Origin: Maribacter cobaltidurans
GTDB taxonomy: Bacteria > Bacteroidota > Bacteroidia > Flavobacteriales > Flavobacteriaceae
DNA length: 64,000 nt
Direction: 5' to 3'
Assembly (NCBI RefSeq): GCF_002269385.1
Contig: NZ_CP022957.1
Location: forward strand, 367,001 to 431,000
In this document: in pieces, positions 38,638 to 47,378 of the stretch
Layout of the letters: each line of letters starts with the position of its first letter
Position numbering within the stretch: position 1 is the stretch's first letter
Notes under the pieces: model-generated
What the model was told of the DNA's origin: nothing
Database searches by the model: none
What the model saw: only the letters and a program-made list of their open reading frames with translations
Translations under genes and position numbers: made by a program

Positions 38638-39363
38638 ATGAAGTACAAAGTATTAAAGTTTAGTTATTTTTTGGCCTTTTTCCTCCTCTTAGGCTGTGGA
38701 GAAGATCCAAAACAGTCAAAAAGCGGCTCAGAAAATTCTGAAGTTCCAGCAGAGAGTAAAGAAGAAAAGAAAATAACCGATGACCAAGTAATTCTTTTTT
38801 TTGGAAATAGCCTTACTGCTGCCTACGGACTGGAAACCGAACAAGGATTTCCCAACCTAATCCAAAAACGGATAGATTCGCTAGGTCTGAATTATAAGGT
38901 TATCAACTCTGGACTTAGTGGTGAGACTACTTCTGGAGGGCTTAATAGATTGGATTGGGTTCTAAACCAGGACGTAGATATTTTTGTTTTGGAATTGGGT
39001 GCCAATGATGGACTTAGAGGTATCCCTTTGGGAAAAACAAAGGAAAACCTTCAAAAAATCATTGATGCCGTTCTAGAAAAAAATAAAAACACGACCATCA
39101 TTCTTGCTGGAATGCAGATTCCTCCCAATATGGGTCTGGATTACACAGCGGAATTTAGGAACATGTACCCGGACTTGGCCAAGAATAACGATATTCATAT
39201 AATTCCTTTCCTTCTAGATGGTGTGGCCGGAGAGCCAGATTTAAATCTTGAAGATGGCATACATCCAACCGCGGAAGGTCAAAAAATAGTTGCGGAAAAT
39301 GTATGGGACATACTAGGACCGTTAGTAGTTCAAAAAAATGAAGGCGAAATGATAATGGATTAG
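38638..39363 (+). CDS. SGNH arylesterase/lysophospholipase lipoprotein (TesA-like)
   Basis: Lipobox LLLGC at residues 16-20, then a Ser/Glu/Lys-rich spacer and a SGNH hydrolase. Block I is FFGNSLTAAYGL with catalytic Ser58; block III is LGANDGLRG; the C-terminal Asp-His pair is in DGIHPTAEGQ. The fold matches E. coli TesA, but this copy is lipid-anchored. The gene is divergent from the YbbAP-like transporter across 58 bp, as tesA is in enterobacteria. Its stop codon overlaps the stop of convergent small exported protein copy 4. Confidence 0.88.
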   Translation: MKYKVLKFSYFLAFFLLLGCGEDPKQSKSGSENSEVPAESKEEKKITDDQVILFFGNSLTAAYGLETEQGFPNLIQKRIDSLGLNYKVINSGLSGETTSGGLNRLDWVLNQDVDIFVLELGANDGLRGIPLGKTKENLQKIIDAVLEKNKNTTIILAGMQIPPNMGLDYTAEFRNMYPDLAKNNDIHIIPFLLDGVAGEPDLNLEDGIHPTAEGQKIVAENVWDILGPLVVQKNEGEMIMD

Positions 39364-39596
39364 GCCAATTTTTTACTTTTTTTCTCCACAGTAAAGGATA
39401 AGGCTCTTTTTATCCTAGAATGTTTTAAAACAAAAATACCTGTTATCGCAGGGAGCTTTTCACCCAAATTAGTTTGGTCCATGGGTTCAGTAATGGGCAT
39501 TGAAATGGTGCTTACCTTAACTTCAATTTCCGGCTTCTGAGCTTGGGCAAAGGCCCCCGTGCAGACAACAAGCATTAACAAAAGAATAGTTTTCAT
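39360..39596 (-). CDS. Small exported basic protein, copy 4 of 4
   Basis: 78 residues from the ATG at 39596, which gives MKTILLLMLVVCTGAFAQAQ; the longer reading would precede this with polar residues. The most divergent copy: the VARLY block is replaced by TGIFVLKHSRIKRALSFTVE and the end is KKSKKLA. It still keeps SRIK, ALSF and K-L-A. It overlaps the convergent arylesterase by four bases at the stops. Upstream it carries three boxes at the same distances as the other copies. Confidence 0.75.
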   Translation of the reverse strand: MKTILLLMLVVCTGAFAQAQKPEIEVKVSTISMPITEPMDQTNLGEKLPAITGIFVLKHSRIKRALSFTVEKKSKKLA

Positions 39597-39653
39597 TGAT
39601 AGGTAGATTTGGTCTGTATATAACTCTAGCATTGTCTATTTAAAATTTAAGAT

Positions 39654-39701
39654 TCGACAAACGGTCAATTTTTTCCGATGAAATTCAAATTTTTCGATGA
39701 A
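39654..39701 (-). promoter_or_regulatory. Three phased TTCAnCGA-like boxes, copy 4
   Basis: Boxes begin at 39701 (TTCATCGA), 39682 (TTCATCGG) and 39661 (TTTGTCGA): 105, 86 and 65 nt before the ATG at 39596, exactly as in copies 1 and 2. The fourth position (-126) is poorly conserved here (TTAACTTA). Confidence 0.6.
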
Positions 39702-39742
39702 CAACATAGCTCTATAAGTTAATTCCTACAAAATATTTTTAA

Positions 39743-39773
39743 TTTCATCGATGTTTTTACGCATTTCATCGAT
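39743..39773 (+). repeat. Perfect 10-bp direct repeat, 21-bp period
   Basis: TTTCATCGAT occurs at 39743-39752 and 39764-39773. Two helical turns apart, in the opposite orientation to the copy 4 boxes, which suggests a second binding site for the same factor. Confidence 0.55.
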
Positions 39774-39866
39774 AAAAATAATTATTTCCTACAGGGAATC
39801 TGGGGTAGACAATCAGTATATAGTATTTATTTATGGTAAGACCAATCCCGAGGGCACGATTCAATG

Positions 39867-39900
39867 GATAGCCCTAAACCTGCCAAGCGGCAGGTAAGGG
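39867..39900 (-). repeat. Palindromic hairpin downstream of copy 2
   Basis: On the minus strand CCCTTACCTGCC and GGCAGGTTTAGGG pair around GCTT with a T bulge. It corresponds to the hairpin after copy 1, with changes that mostly keep the stem. Confidence 0.5.
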
Positions 39901-39926
39901 TCCACCCGAGGGGATAATATCTTAGG

Positions 39927-40166
39927 TTAAGCCATCTTTGGACTGTTTCTTTTGGTAGCAAAGGAAAGTTCCTTTTTAATTCTGGAACCTTTGAACTTGT
40001 ATAACCTGGCTACTTCTTGCGTCTTTTCGGTCTTAATTGTAGGCTGTTGTGTCTGTGTAACAATACCCGTAGTAATAGTCTCTATTTTTACCAAATCAGT
40101 ATTCTCTTGTGCGCTTGCCGCGGTTCCGATGAAAAGGATAAAGAAGATGGTTGCTATTGTTTTCAT
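39927..40166 (-). CDS. Small exported basic protein, copy 2 of 4
   Basis: 79 residues: signal peptide MKTIATIFFILFIGTAASAQ, a Thr/Gln/Glu-rich middle that differs strongly from copy 1, and the tail EVARLYKFKGSRIKKELSF plus ATKRNSPKMA, identical to copy 1 except for Gly in place of Asn. The leader just before the ATG (GTAACAAACGCAAGTC) is identical to copy 1. Head-to-tail with copy 4 on the minus strand. Confidence 0.8.
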   Translation of the reverse strand: MKTIATIFFILFIGTAASAQENTDLVKIETITTGIVTQTQQPTIKTEKTQEVARLYKFKGSRIKKELSFATKRNSPKMA

Positions 40167-40223
40167 GACTTGCGTTTGTTACATTATTATAACTTCGGCA
40201 AGCGTATTTGAGGGGGTGGAGAT

Positions 40224-40292
40224 TCGATGAACAACAACCGTTTCTCGTTATCCGGCATCGATTCGGATAAAGTGTGAATTTACCTCGATGAA
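40224..40292 (-). promoter_or_regulatory. Four phased TTCAnCGA-like boxes, copy 2
   Basis: Boxes begin at 40292 (TTCATCGA), 40271 (TTTATCCG), 40252 (GATAACGA) and 40231 (TTCATCGA): 126, 105, 86 and 65 nt before the ATG at 40166, spacing identical to copy 1. The 14-mer TGTTGTTCATCGAA around the last box also occurs upstream of copy 4. Confidence 0.6.
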
Positions 40293-40348
40293 CGTTCAAG
40301 GGGTCAAAAACAGGTCAACGGAAAAAGTATGTTTTTGGTCGATGTATA

Positions 40349-41029
40349 TCACCCTATTTTTAGCAACAAATTGGGATCCGGACAGTTTTTTTTATAAAAA
40401 TCCAAGTGGAGCTTGGAACAAACACCGGGATAATCGCCCATGTTCCCTTGTAAATCCTTAATAATTTGAAAGTGTAGATGCGGGGCATAGTTGACATTAA
40501 TATCCGGAGTACCCAAAGTGGCCAATACGTCACCACGGGAAAAAGACTTTCCTACGGTTAAGCCGTTCAAGGACTCCAAGCTCAAATGACCATATAGGGT
40601 ATAAAGTATTGAATTATTAAAATGGTGTTCCAAAATAATGGTAGGACCATAATCCCCTATTACATTGTTGTTCTTAAAACTATGGACTTTTCCATCCAAA
40701 GGAACCATTACCTTGGTTCCGGCGGGTGCCCAATAATCGATTCCTAAATGGATGTTCCTTGACTGGTCAACACTATTGAAACTACCTTTATCGTCATATA
40801 AATTTCTTTTTTCCAGATAGCCCCCATAAGCAACTAGACCTTTCTGCGCTTTCAAAACGGACTCTATATAGGATTGGCATTCCGATGGGTTCGTAATATC
40901 CAGTTGCTTCAAATCAGGATTTTCAACCGATAGATTTAATGGAACATAGCTAATTATAGGCAAGGAGTTGTCCAATATAGGAATAGCCTTTTCTGAATAG
41001 GAAATAAGTAATGTCTCCAAGGTGTTCAT
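40349..41029 (-). CDS. M23-family metallopeptidase domain protein
   Basis: A LytM-type peptidase domain (about residues 90-215) with zinc ligands His94 and Asp98 (HLGIDYWAPAGT), LYGHLS and HLHFQI. The N-terminal 90 residues are specific to this protein. There is no signal peptide, which is unusual for an enzyme whose normal substrate is peptidoglycan or another cell-surface peptide. A TATTTTTG box sits at 41041-41034, only 5 nt before the ATG, so either the start is further in or the box is chance. Confidence 0.82.
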   Translation of the reverse strand: MNTLETLLISYSEKAIPILDNSLPIISYVPLNLSVENPDLKQLDITNPSECQSYIESVLKAQKGLVAYGGYLEKRNLYDDKGSFNSVDQSRNIHLGIDYWAPAGTKVMVPLDGKVHSFKNNNVIGDYGPTIILEHHFNNSILYTLYGHLSLESLNGLTVGKSFSRGDVLATLGTPDINVNYAPHLHFQIIKDLQGNMGDYPGVCSKLHLDFYKKNCPDPNLLLKIG

Positions 41030-41124
41030 TCTTCAAAAATAAAACGTTGACTCTTTTCATTAACATTTTTTAACCTTTTCTAGGGTAAGTACTTTGTATT
41101 TTTCCCACTAACTATATAAAACCA

Positions 41125-41829
41125 ATGTTCATGAAATATACAAAACACCTCTTATTGGTATTGGTCGCATTATTGGCCACGAGTTGCCAGTCCAAAACAA
41201 AACAGGACAAAACCTCCGAAAATTCTTCCAAGAAAATGGAAAAACCTGAAGAGATTGAAAAATTAAGTCCACAAGACCTAAGCAAATATGAAACAGCCTA
41301 TTTTGCAAGTGGCTGCTTTTGGTGCGTGGAGGCCATTTTTGAAAGTGTAAAAGGCGTTAAGGAAGTAATATCAGGCTATGCCGGGGGAACGGAGAAAAAC
41401 CCCACTTATGAAATGGTAGGACGTGGACAGACTTCGCATGCAGAAGCTGTGGAAGTATATTATGACCCTAAGGTCATCTCCTTTGTAGAGTTAGTCCAAG
41501 TATTTTTTGGGTCCCACGACCCTACCACGTTAAATCGACAAGGTCCGGATCGGGGAACACAGTACCGTTCCATTGCGTTTTACAAAAATGATGAGCAAAA
41601 GAAAATTATAGAGAGTTATATTCAAGCCTTAAGAAATCAAAATGTTTATAACGGCGCACCCATAACTACGGAGGTGACACCCTTTACCAAATTCTACGAG
41701 GCCGAGGATTATCACCAAGACTATGAAAGAAAACATCCGAACAACTCCTATATTAGAAATGTATCCATTCCTAGGCTAAATCGGTTTAAGGCCAATTTCG
41801 GGGATTATTTAAAAGAAGAAGCTCATTAA
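41125..41829 (+). CDS. msrA: Peptide methionine sulfoxide reductase MsrA, lipoprotein
   Basis: Repairs methionine-S-sulfoxide in proteins. The catalytic motif GCFWC is at residues 63-67 (Cys64), followed by GVKEVISGYAGG. The N-terminus has a lipobox ATSC at about residue 21 and a 30-residue Lys/Ser linker, so this copy works outside the cytoplasm. Start may be the ATG at 41125 or the one at 41131. The C-terminal HPNNSYIRNVSIPRL replaces the resolving-cysteine tail of some MsrA enzymes. No msrB is adjacent. Confidence 0.92.
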   Translation: MFMKYTKHLLLVLVALLATSCQSKTKQDKTSENSSKKMEKPEEIEKLSPQDLSKYETAYFASGCFWCVEAIFESVKGVKEVISGYAGGTEKNPTYEMVGRGQTSHAEAVEVYYDPKVISFVELVQVFFGSHDPTTLNRQGPDRGTQYRSIAFYKNDEQKKIIESYIQALRNQNVYNGAPITTEVTPFTKFYEAEDYHQDYERKHPNNSYIRNVSIPRLNRFKANFGDYLKEEAH

Positions 41830-41887
41830 AGATTTTCCTTACATTACAAAAAATTTTTAGTATTTTAAAGGACGTAAACCCTTCGTT

Positions 41888-44392
41888 ATGAAAAAATTGC
41901 GTCCTTTCCTCTTTTTGGCCTGTCTCTGTATGATGGGGCTCATTTCCTTCGATACTCCCGTACAGGAAAGTGTACAGATCAAGAACATCCTAGGGAAGCT
42001 CCTGCTCTACAGCAAGAACGAAAGGCCGGAGAAAACCTATCTGCAGACGGACAAGGACTTCTATACCAACGGGGAGACCATATGGTTCAAGACCTATCTC
42101 GTGGACGGCATAGACCACAGGGCCAGTGACAAGAGCAAGGTCGTATATGTGGAGCTCATAGATTCCCAAGGAAACGTCCTGGAGCGAAGAAAACAGTACG
42201 TCGGCAATCTGGGCGCAGAGGGAGAAATACAGCTGGACCAAAAACTCGAACAAGGGGAATACACCCTAAGGGCCTATACCAAATATATGCTCAACGAGGA
42301 GGAGCCCGTATTCTTCGAGAAGAAAATCCCTATTTGGATGCAACAAATGACCAAGGGCGATGTCGCCGGGATTCCACAGAACAGCACTAATGCAAGAGTA
42401 ACGGACGTAGTCGACGAAAAGGAAGGGGTTTCGAAGACCAAGGTCCGATTCTTCCCCGAAGGGGGGCAGCTGGTCACCGGCATGAGCTCCAAACTAGGGC
42501 TGGAGGTCATCGATGGACAAGGGAACGGACTGGCCTTACAGGGAACCATCGTGGACCAGGACGGCAACGTGGCCGCGAATTTCAACAGCGGGGAATTCGG
42601 CCTGGGCGTGGTCAACCTTAAACCACTCCCCGGAAAGACCTATTATGCCAGGTTGAACGGGGAGTCGAACGGCAATGAGTTTGAACTGCCAAGGTCCATG
42701 GAAGAAGGGTATCTGCTCAACGTTACGGACCGGGGGGAGTATATCCTGGTACAGCTGGCCACCAACCTATCGGACGGACTGCAGGGAGCACTTTTACTGG
42801 GCCACCTAAGGGGCGAGGTCTTCCTGAAACAGGTCGTGAACGGTTACGGGACGAAGGAACATGCCGTAAAAATATATCCGGATCAGCTTAAGGAAGGAGT
42901 GGCACAGTTCACCCTCTTCACGGCCAAGGGAGAGCCCGTAAGCGAACGGCTCTTCTTCGTGGAAAATCCCGATCAGCGCGCATCGCTTTCCATGGATACG
43001 GACAGGAAAAGCTACGGAACAAGGGACCGGGTACAAGTGGACCTGGCCCTTGCAGATTCCGAAGGAAATGCTTTGGAAGGTGAGTTCTCCATGAGCGTGG
43101 TTTCCAATAACGCCCTCTCCTCCGAATATTCCGGAGATATACGCAGTTGGCTCTTGCTCGACTCCGATGTAGGGGCCACCGTTCCCGATGCCGGGTATTT
43201 TTTCAGGGATGCCTCCCAGGACAGAAAACAGCTTTTGGACGCCCTTATGCTCACCCACGGGTGGAGAAGGTTCACTTGGCCCGAGCTACTAAACCAGAAA
43301 ACAAGCAAGAAGCTTCGGTTCCCCCCGGAAAAGGGCATTACCATTAGCGGAAGGACCGTCAACTATTATAACAATAACAAATTCGGGAGAAGCCTGGCCA
43401 GCCTTACCCTGATGGGCGAGGATCTGGTCTACGACAAGGACTCTACCGACAACAACGGAAGGTTCAGCTTCGGTAATTTTTACTTCCAGGACAGTGTGGA
43501 CGCCATTTTGCAGGCCGAGGGGTTCGGTAAAAGACCCAAGGCCCTGGACATTCTACTGGACGCCCCCTACCCGGAAAATATGCCCGCACCCAGAAAAATA
43601 CAATATCGGGAAACGCGCCACGTGGAACCCAACAACGACTACATGGCCAATGCCTACAGGCAAAAGGTGGCGGACTTTACCTTCGATCCCGACAAGGTGA
43701 CCCTACTCGACGAGGCCACGGTTACAGGGGTAAAAACAAATCCAAGAGATGTTCGAAATAGAATATTAACCGAGCAAATGGATGCAGAAATGACAACAGG
43801 ACTTTTTTCGGACCGTATTCATGCGGACTCCATCCAAGGAACTCAAACTTTATCTGCAATGGATTTACTTCGATATTCAAGATATTCTTTCAAAAGGGGA
43901 ATTACTTCAGTAAATGCTGGGACAGGTGCATTATACCTAGTAGATGGTGTAGTTGCAGGCCCAGATTTTGTAAGTTCGATGAGAGCTAATGAAATTCAAT
44001 TTGTGGATATCGTCACTGGTCCAGATGCCACGTTATGGGGTTCCAGGGGTGCAGGCGGAGTTATCGCCTTCTATACCAAAAAGGGAATTTATTTGGGGGA
44101 TGAGACGAAGGATGTTCCCGGTATCATCAATACCAAAATTGTTGGTTTCAACAAGGTAAGGGAATTCTATACCCCTAATTATTCAGTGGACAGAAAAGAA
44201 CATGAAAAGCCCGATTACCGCTCTACCCTATTCTGGGAGCCCAACATAATGCTAAAAAAGGAAGGCGACAACAAACTAGAATTCTTTACCGGGGACAGCC
44301 CTGGCAAATACCTCATAAAAATGGAAGGGCTTACGAACGATGGCATTCCCGTAAGCCATACCGTAGAAATTGAAGTGGATTCATCCAACTAA
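41888..44392 (+). CDS. MG2 / TonB-plug domain surface protein with GC mosaic
   Basis: 834 residues: signal peptide, a macroglobulin-like MG2 region (about 45-155, with YLQTDKDFYTNGETIWFKTY), further beta-sandwich domains, a carboxypeptidase-regulatory-like segment near 480-560, and a TonB-receptor plug-like domain (about 640-740, GALYLVDGVVAGPD and WGSRGAGGVIAFYTKKG) but no beta-barrel. Such proteins are often encoded near protease or adhesion systems in Bacteroidota; function is not settled. The first 1.85 kb has about 55% GC in sampled lines with many C/G-ending codons, then the next 300 bp fall to about 35% within the same frame. Confidence 0.78.
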   Translation: MKKLRPFLFLACLCMMGLISFDTPVQESVQIKNILGKLLLYSKNERPEKTYLQTDKDFYTNGETIWFKTYLVDGIDHRASDKSKVVYVELIDSQGNVLERRKQYVGNLGAEGEIQLDQKLEQGEYTLRAYTKYMLNEEEPVFFEKKIPIWMQQMTKGDVAGIPQNSTNARVTDVVDEKEGVSKTKVRFFPEGGQLVTGMSSKLGLEVIDGQGNGLALQGTIVDQDGNVAANFNSGEFGLGVVNLKPLPGKTYYARLNGESNGNEFELPRSMEEGYLLNVTDRGEYILVQLATNLSDGLQGALLLGHLRGEVFLKQVVNGYGTKEHAVKIYPDQLKEGVAQFTLFTAKGEPVSERLFFVENPDQRASLSMDTDRKSYGTRDRVQVDLALADSEGNALEGEFSMSVVSNNALSSEYSGDIRSWLLLDSDVGATVPDAGYFFRDASQDRKQLLDALMLTHGWRRFTWPELLNQKTSKKLRFPPEKGITISGRTVNYYNNNKFGRSLASLTLMGEDLVYDKDSTDNNGRFSFGNFYFQDSVDAILQAEGFGKRPKALDILLDAPYPENMPAPRKIQYRETRHVEPNNDYMANAYRQKVADFTFDPDKVTLLDEATVTGVKTNPRDVRNRILTEQMDAEMTTGLFSDRIHADSIQGTQTLSAMDLLRYSRYSFKRGITSVNAGTGALYLVDGVVAGPDFVSSMRANEIQFVDIVTGPDATLWGSRGAGGVIAFYTKKGIYLGDETKDVPGIINTKIVGFNKVREFYTPNYSVDRKEHEKPDYRSTLFWEPNIMLKKEGDNKLEFFTGDSPGKYLIKMEGLTNDGIPVSHTVEIEVDSSN

Positions 44393-44416
44393 AAAACATT
44401 AAAAATTACTATCTTC

Positions 44417-44443
44417 AAGCGTCTTTAACAAGACGCTTTTTTT
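44417..44443 (+). terminator. Rho-independent terminator
   Basis: AAGCGTCTT pairs with AAGACGCTT around TAAC and runs into seven T; ends the MG2/plug gene. Confidence 0.85.
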
Positions 44444-44462
44444 ATAAACCAATTTAATAACA

Positions 44463-45842
44463 ATGATTAAACAAAAATTTAAGTTTTCCGTACTATTCAT
44501 TTGTACTTTCCTTTTTATATCCTGCAAACAGGAACCTGCCGATGATACTCCATGGATATCCCTTTTTGATGGGGAATCTTTAAATGGATGGACTCAAAAA
44601 GGAGGAAAGGCCAATTACACCGTTCGTGATAATAGTATTGTGGGGAGTACCGTACATGACACCCCCAACTCTTTTATGACCACGGACAAAACTTACGGTG
44701 ACTTTATCATGGAGCTGGATTATAAGGTAGACGCTACCATGAATTCAGGGATTCAGATACGGAGTAACAGTTACCCACATTATATGGACGGGCGAGTTCA
44801 TGGCTATCAAATTGAGATAGATCCCTCGGATAGGGCATGGAGCGCCGGTATTTATGATGAGGCAAGAAGGGGATGGCTGAACCCCATGACCGAAAATCCA
44901 GAAGCACAAAAAGCATTTAAACAAAATGACTGGAACCATTATAGAATTGAGGCCATTGGAGATACCATTAAAACATGGATCAATGGAGTACCTGCCGCTC
45001 ACCTCATCGATGATAAAACCCCAGAAGGTTTTATTGCGCTGCAGGTACACAGTATTGGAAATGACCAACAAGAGGGTACTGAAATTATTTGGAAAAATAT
45101 CAAAATATTGACCGACAGTCTTTCGAAGTATTCCATGGAAACCCCTGTGCCTCCTAGTATCACTAAAAACGCCCTAGGCGTAGACGAGCAAAAAAACGGA
45201 TGGCAAATGCTTTGGGATGGTAAAACTACAGATGGATGGCGTGGGGCCCGTTTGGACGAATTCCCGGAAAAGGGCTGGGAAATTAAGGATGGTGTCTTGA
45301 CCGTACTTTCCTCAGGGGGTGAAGAATCCGCCGCAGGTGGTGACATTGTTACCAAAGAAACCTATGGTGATTTTGAATTAAAGGTGGATTTTAAACTTAC
45401 CGAAGGAGCCAATAGTGGTATCAAATACTATGTGGATACGGACCTCAACAAAGGCCCAGGTTCCTCCATTGGTCTTGAATATCAAATATTGGATGATCAA
45501 AGGCATCCGGATGCCAAATTGGGCAACCATGAAGGTAGTAGAACGGTTTCCTCACTTTACGATTTAATCAAAGCGGACGAGGACAAACCCATTAATCCAA
45601 TCGGAGAATGGAATACCGCCCACATTATTTCTAAGGATGGACACGTGGAGCATTGGCTAAACGGTATGAAAGTATTGGAATATGAAAGAGGAAGCGATGA
45701 ATACAAAAAACTAGTTTCCGAAAGTAAGTACGTGACCTGGCCCAACTTTGGGGAAGCCGAAAAAGGTCATATACTGCTGCAGGACCATGGCGACCGAGTT
45801 TCATTTAAAAACATCAAGATTAAACCGATTACTAAAGAATAG
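44463..45842 (+). CDS. Lipoprotein with two 3-keto-disaccharide hydrolase (DUF1080) domains
   Basis: Lipobox FISC near residue 20. Two DUF1080 domains follow, about residues 30-215 ([13 protein letters not shown]) and 240-455 ([13 protein letters not shown]), each a concanavalin-like beta-sandwich with the NSGI motif. Members cleave 3-keto-glycosides made by Gfo/Idh-type or GMC oxidoreductases. Four bases separate it from the Gfo/Idh gene that follows, so they form an oxidise-then-cleave pair. The specific sugar is unknown. Confidence 0.87.
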   Translation: MIKQKFKFSVLFICTFLFISCKQEPADDTPWISLFDGESLNGWTQKGGKANYTVRDNSIVGSTVHDTPNSFMTTDKTYGDFIMELDYKVDATMNSGIQIRSNSYPHYMDGRVHGYQIEIDPSDRAWSAGIYDEARRGWLNPMTENPEAQKAFKQNDWNHYRIEAIGDTIKTWINGVPAAHLIDDKTPEGFIALQVHSIGNDQQEGTEIIWKNIKILTDSLSKYSMETPVPPSITKNALGVDEQKNGWQMLWDGKTTDGWRGARLDEFPEKGWEIKDGVLTVLSSGGEESAAGGDIVTKETYGDFELKVDFKLTEGANSGIKYYVDTDLNKGPGSSIGLEYQILDDQRHPDAKLGNHEGSRTVSSLYDLIKADEDKPINPIGEWNTAHIISKDGHVEHWLNGMKVLEYERGSDEYKKLVSESKYVTWPNFGEAEKGHILLQDHGDRVSFKNIKIKPITKE

Positions 45843-45845
45843 GCA

Positions 45846-47174
45846 ATGACAACAAGAAGAAACTTTATAAAGAAAACAACGGCTGGTACAGCGGCCGTAA
45901 CCCTGGGCGGTTTAGTATTACCTTCCTCCTCGTATGCCAATATCTTAGGCGCCAATGATCAGATAAATTGTGCCGTGATAGGAGTAAGAAGTAGGGCTAA
46001 GGCACACGTAAAGGCCATAAACGAAGATCCAAATGCAAAAATATTATACAGTTGCGATGTAGATGATGTAATCCTAGAGGAACACAATGCTTGGTGCCAA
46101 GAAAATATAGGTTATATCCCTAAGGTTGAAAAGGACTTTAGAAAAATGCTCGAGGACAAGAAGATCGATGCCGTCTTTATTGCAACTCCGGAACATTGGC
46201 ATGCACCTATGGCAATTATGGCCCTCCAAGCCGGTAAACATGTTTATGTGGAAAAACCCTGTAGCCATAATCCGTATGAAAATGAACTTCTGGTGGCGGC
46301 ACAAAGGAAATACGGTAAAAAGGTACAAATGGGAAACCAACAACGCTCTGCCAAAACCTCCATTAGTGCCATTAAAGATATTAGGGAAGGAATCATTGGG
46401 AATGTTTATAAAGGTGAAGCCTATTATTCAAATAACCGTGGTAGTATAGGTAAGGGCAACGTTATCGAAGTTCCTAAAACACTGGACTGGGAATTATGGC
46501 AAGGACCAGCTTTGCGTGAAAAATATAAGGATAATGTGCATCCTTATAATTGGCATTGGTTCAGAAATTGGGGAACGGGCGAAATCCATAACAACGGTAC
46601 GCACGAAATTGATATATGTCGCTGGGCACTTGGAGTCGACCTGCCCAACAGCGTTACCTCCTTTGGTGGAAAGTATACGTACGATGATGATTGGGAATTT
46701 GTGGACAACCAGCAGGTCACCTATACTTTTGACAATGATAAATTTATCACTTGGACGGGGCACAGTCGCGGAATCATGAAACCAGAAAGACCCGGCAGGG
46801 GAATAACCATTTATGGCAGTAAAGGCTCTATCATGTTAGACCGTAATTTTTATCAGTTATACGATCTTCAGGGCAACCTGATCAAAGAAGAAAAAGAAGG
46901 TGGTTCCAGTGAAACGACCAACACTAGAGGGGAAGGATCTCTAGACGTTAACCACGTAGGTAACTTCTTCAAAGCCATAAGAGAAGACGAAAGCCTTCAC
47001 TCCGACATTAAGGATGCAAGCATATCCACCATGCTCTGCCATTTGGGAAATATGGCACAAGATGCTGGTGAGACACTAAAAATAGACAACACCACTGGAA
47101 AAGTATTGAACAATGAAATGGCCATGAAGTTTTGGAAAAGAGAATATGCTCCAGGTTGGGAGCCCAAGTTATAG
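45846..47174 (+). CDS. Tat-exported Gfo/Idh/MocA oxidoreductase
   Basis: MTTRRNFIKKTTAGTAAVTL is a twin-arginine signal. The Rossmann domain starts at about residue 37 (CAVIGVRSRAKAH), and the dinucleotide-linked lysine is in YVEKPCSHNP. The substrate domain has GTHEIDICRWALGVD with the catalytic His. With the DUF1080 gene just upstream it should oxidise a glycoside at C3 in the periplasm so the partner can cleave it. 442 residues, normal length. Confidence 0.9.
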   Translation: MTTRRNFIKKTTAGTAAVTLGGLVLPSSSYANILGANDQINCAVIGVRSRAKAHVKAINEDPNAKILYSCDVDDVILEEHNAWCQENIGYIPKVEKDFRKMLEDKKIDAVFIATPEHWHAPMAIMALQAGKHVYVEKPCSHNPYENELLVAAQRKYGKKVQMGNQQRSAKTSISAIKDIREGIIGNVYKGEAYYSNNRGSIGKGNVIEVPKTLDWELWQGPALREKYKDNVHPYNWHWFRNWGTGEIHNNGTHEIDICRWALGVDLPNSVTSFGGKYTYDDDWEFVDNQQVTYTFDNDKFITWTGHSRGIMKPERPGRGITIYGSKGSIMLDRNFYQLYDLQGNLIKEEKEGGSSETTNTRGEGSLDVNHVGNFFKAIREDESLHSDIKDASISTMLCHLGNMAQDAGETLKIDNTTGKVLNNEMAMKFWKREYAPGWEPKL

Positions 47175-47378
47175 CGAAAAAGCAGCTCCTAATTTTTATG
47201 TCCCATTATTTAATGGTTGTTTCCTATAATAAAGTTCCCAGTTTTGATTTGGAGTTACCCCAAAAACACTATTCATTCTATGGGTATTCTTTAATAGTCC
47301 GAAAGAATAAGTTTATAAAAATCTATTAATATCGGGTACCTAAATATCAACTGATAAATCGAATTACACTAATCGTTC

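Larger units (their letters stand above)
39597..39926. other. 330-bp intergenic region with repeated CATCGA boxes
   Basis: Lies between the copy 4 and copy 2 genes, both on the minus strand. It holds the copy 4 operator (39654-39701), a perfect pair of TTTCATCGAT repeats 21 bp apart (39743-39752 and 39764-39773), and near 39867-39900 the hairpin that follows copy 2. The rest is very A/T rich and I see no coding frame in it. Confidence 0.6.
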
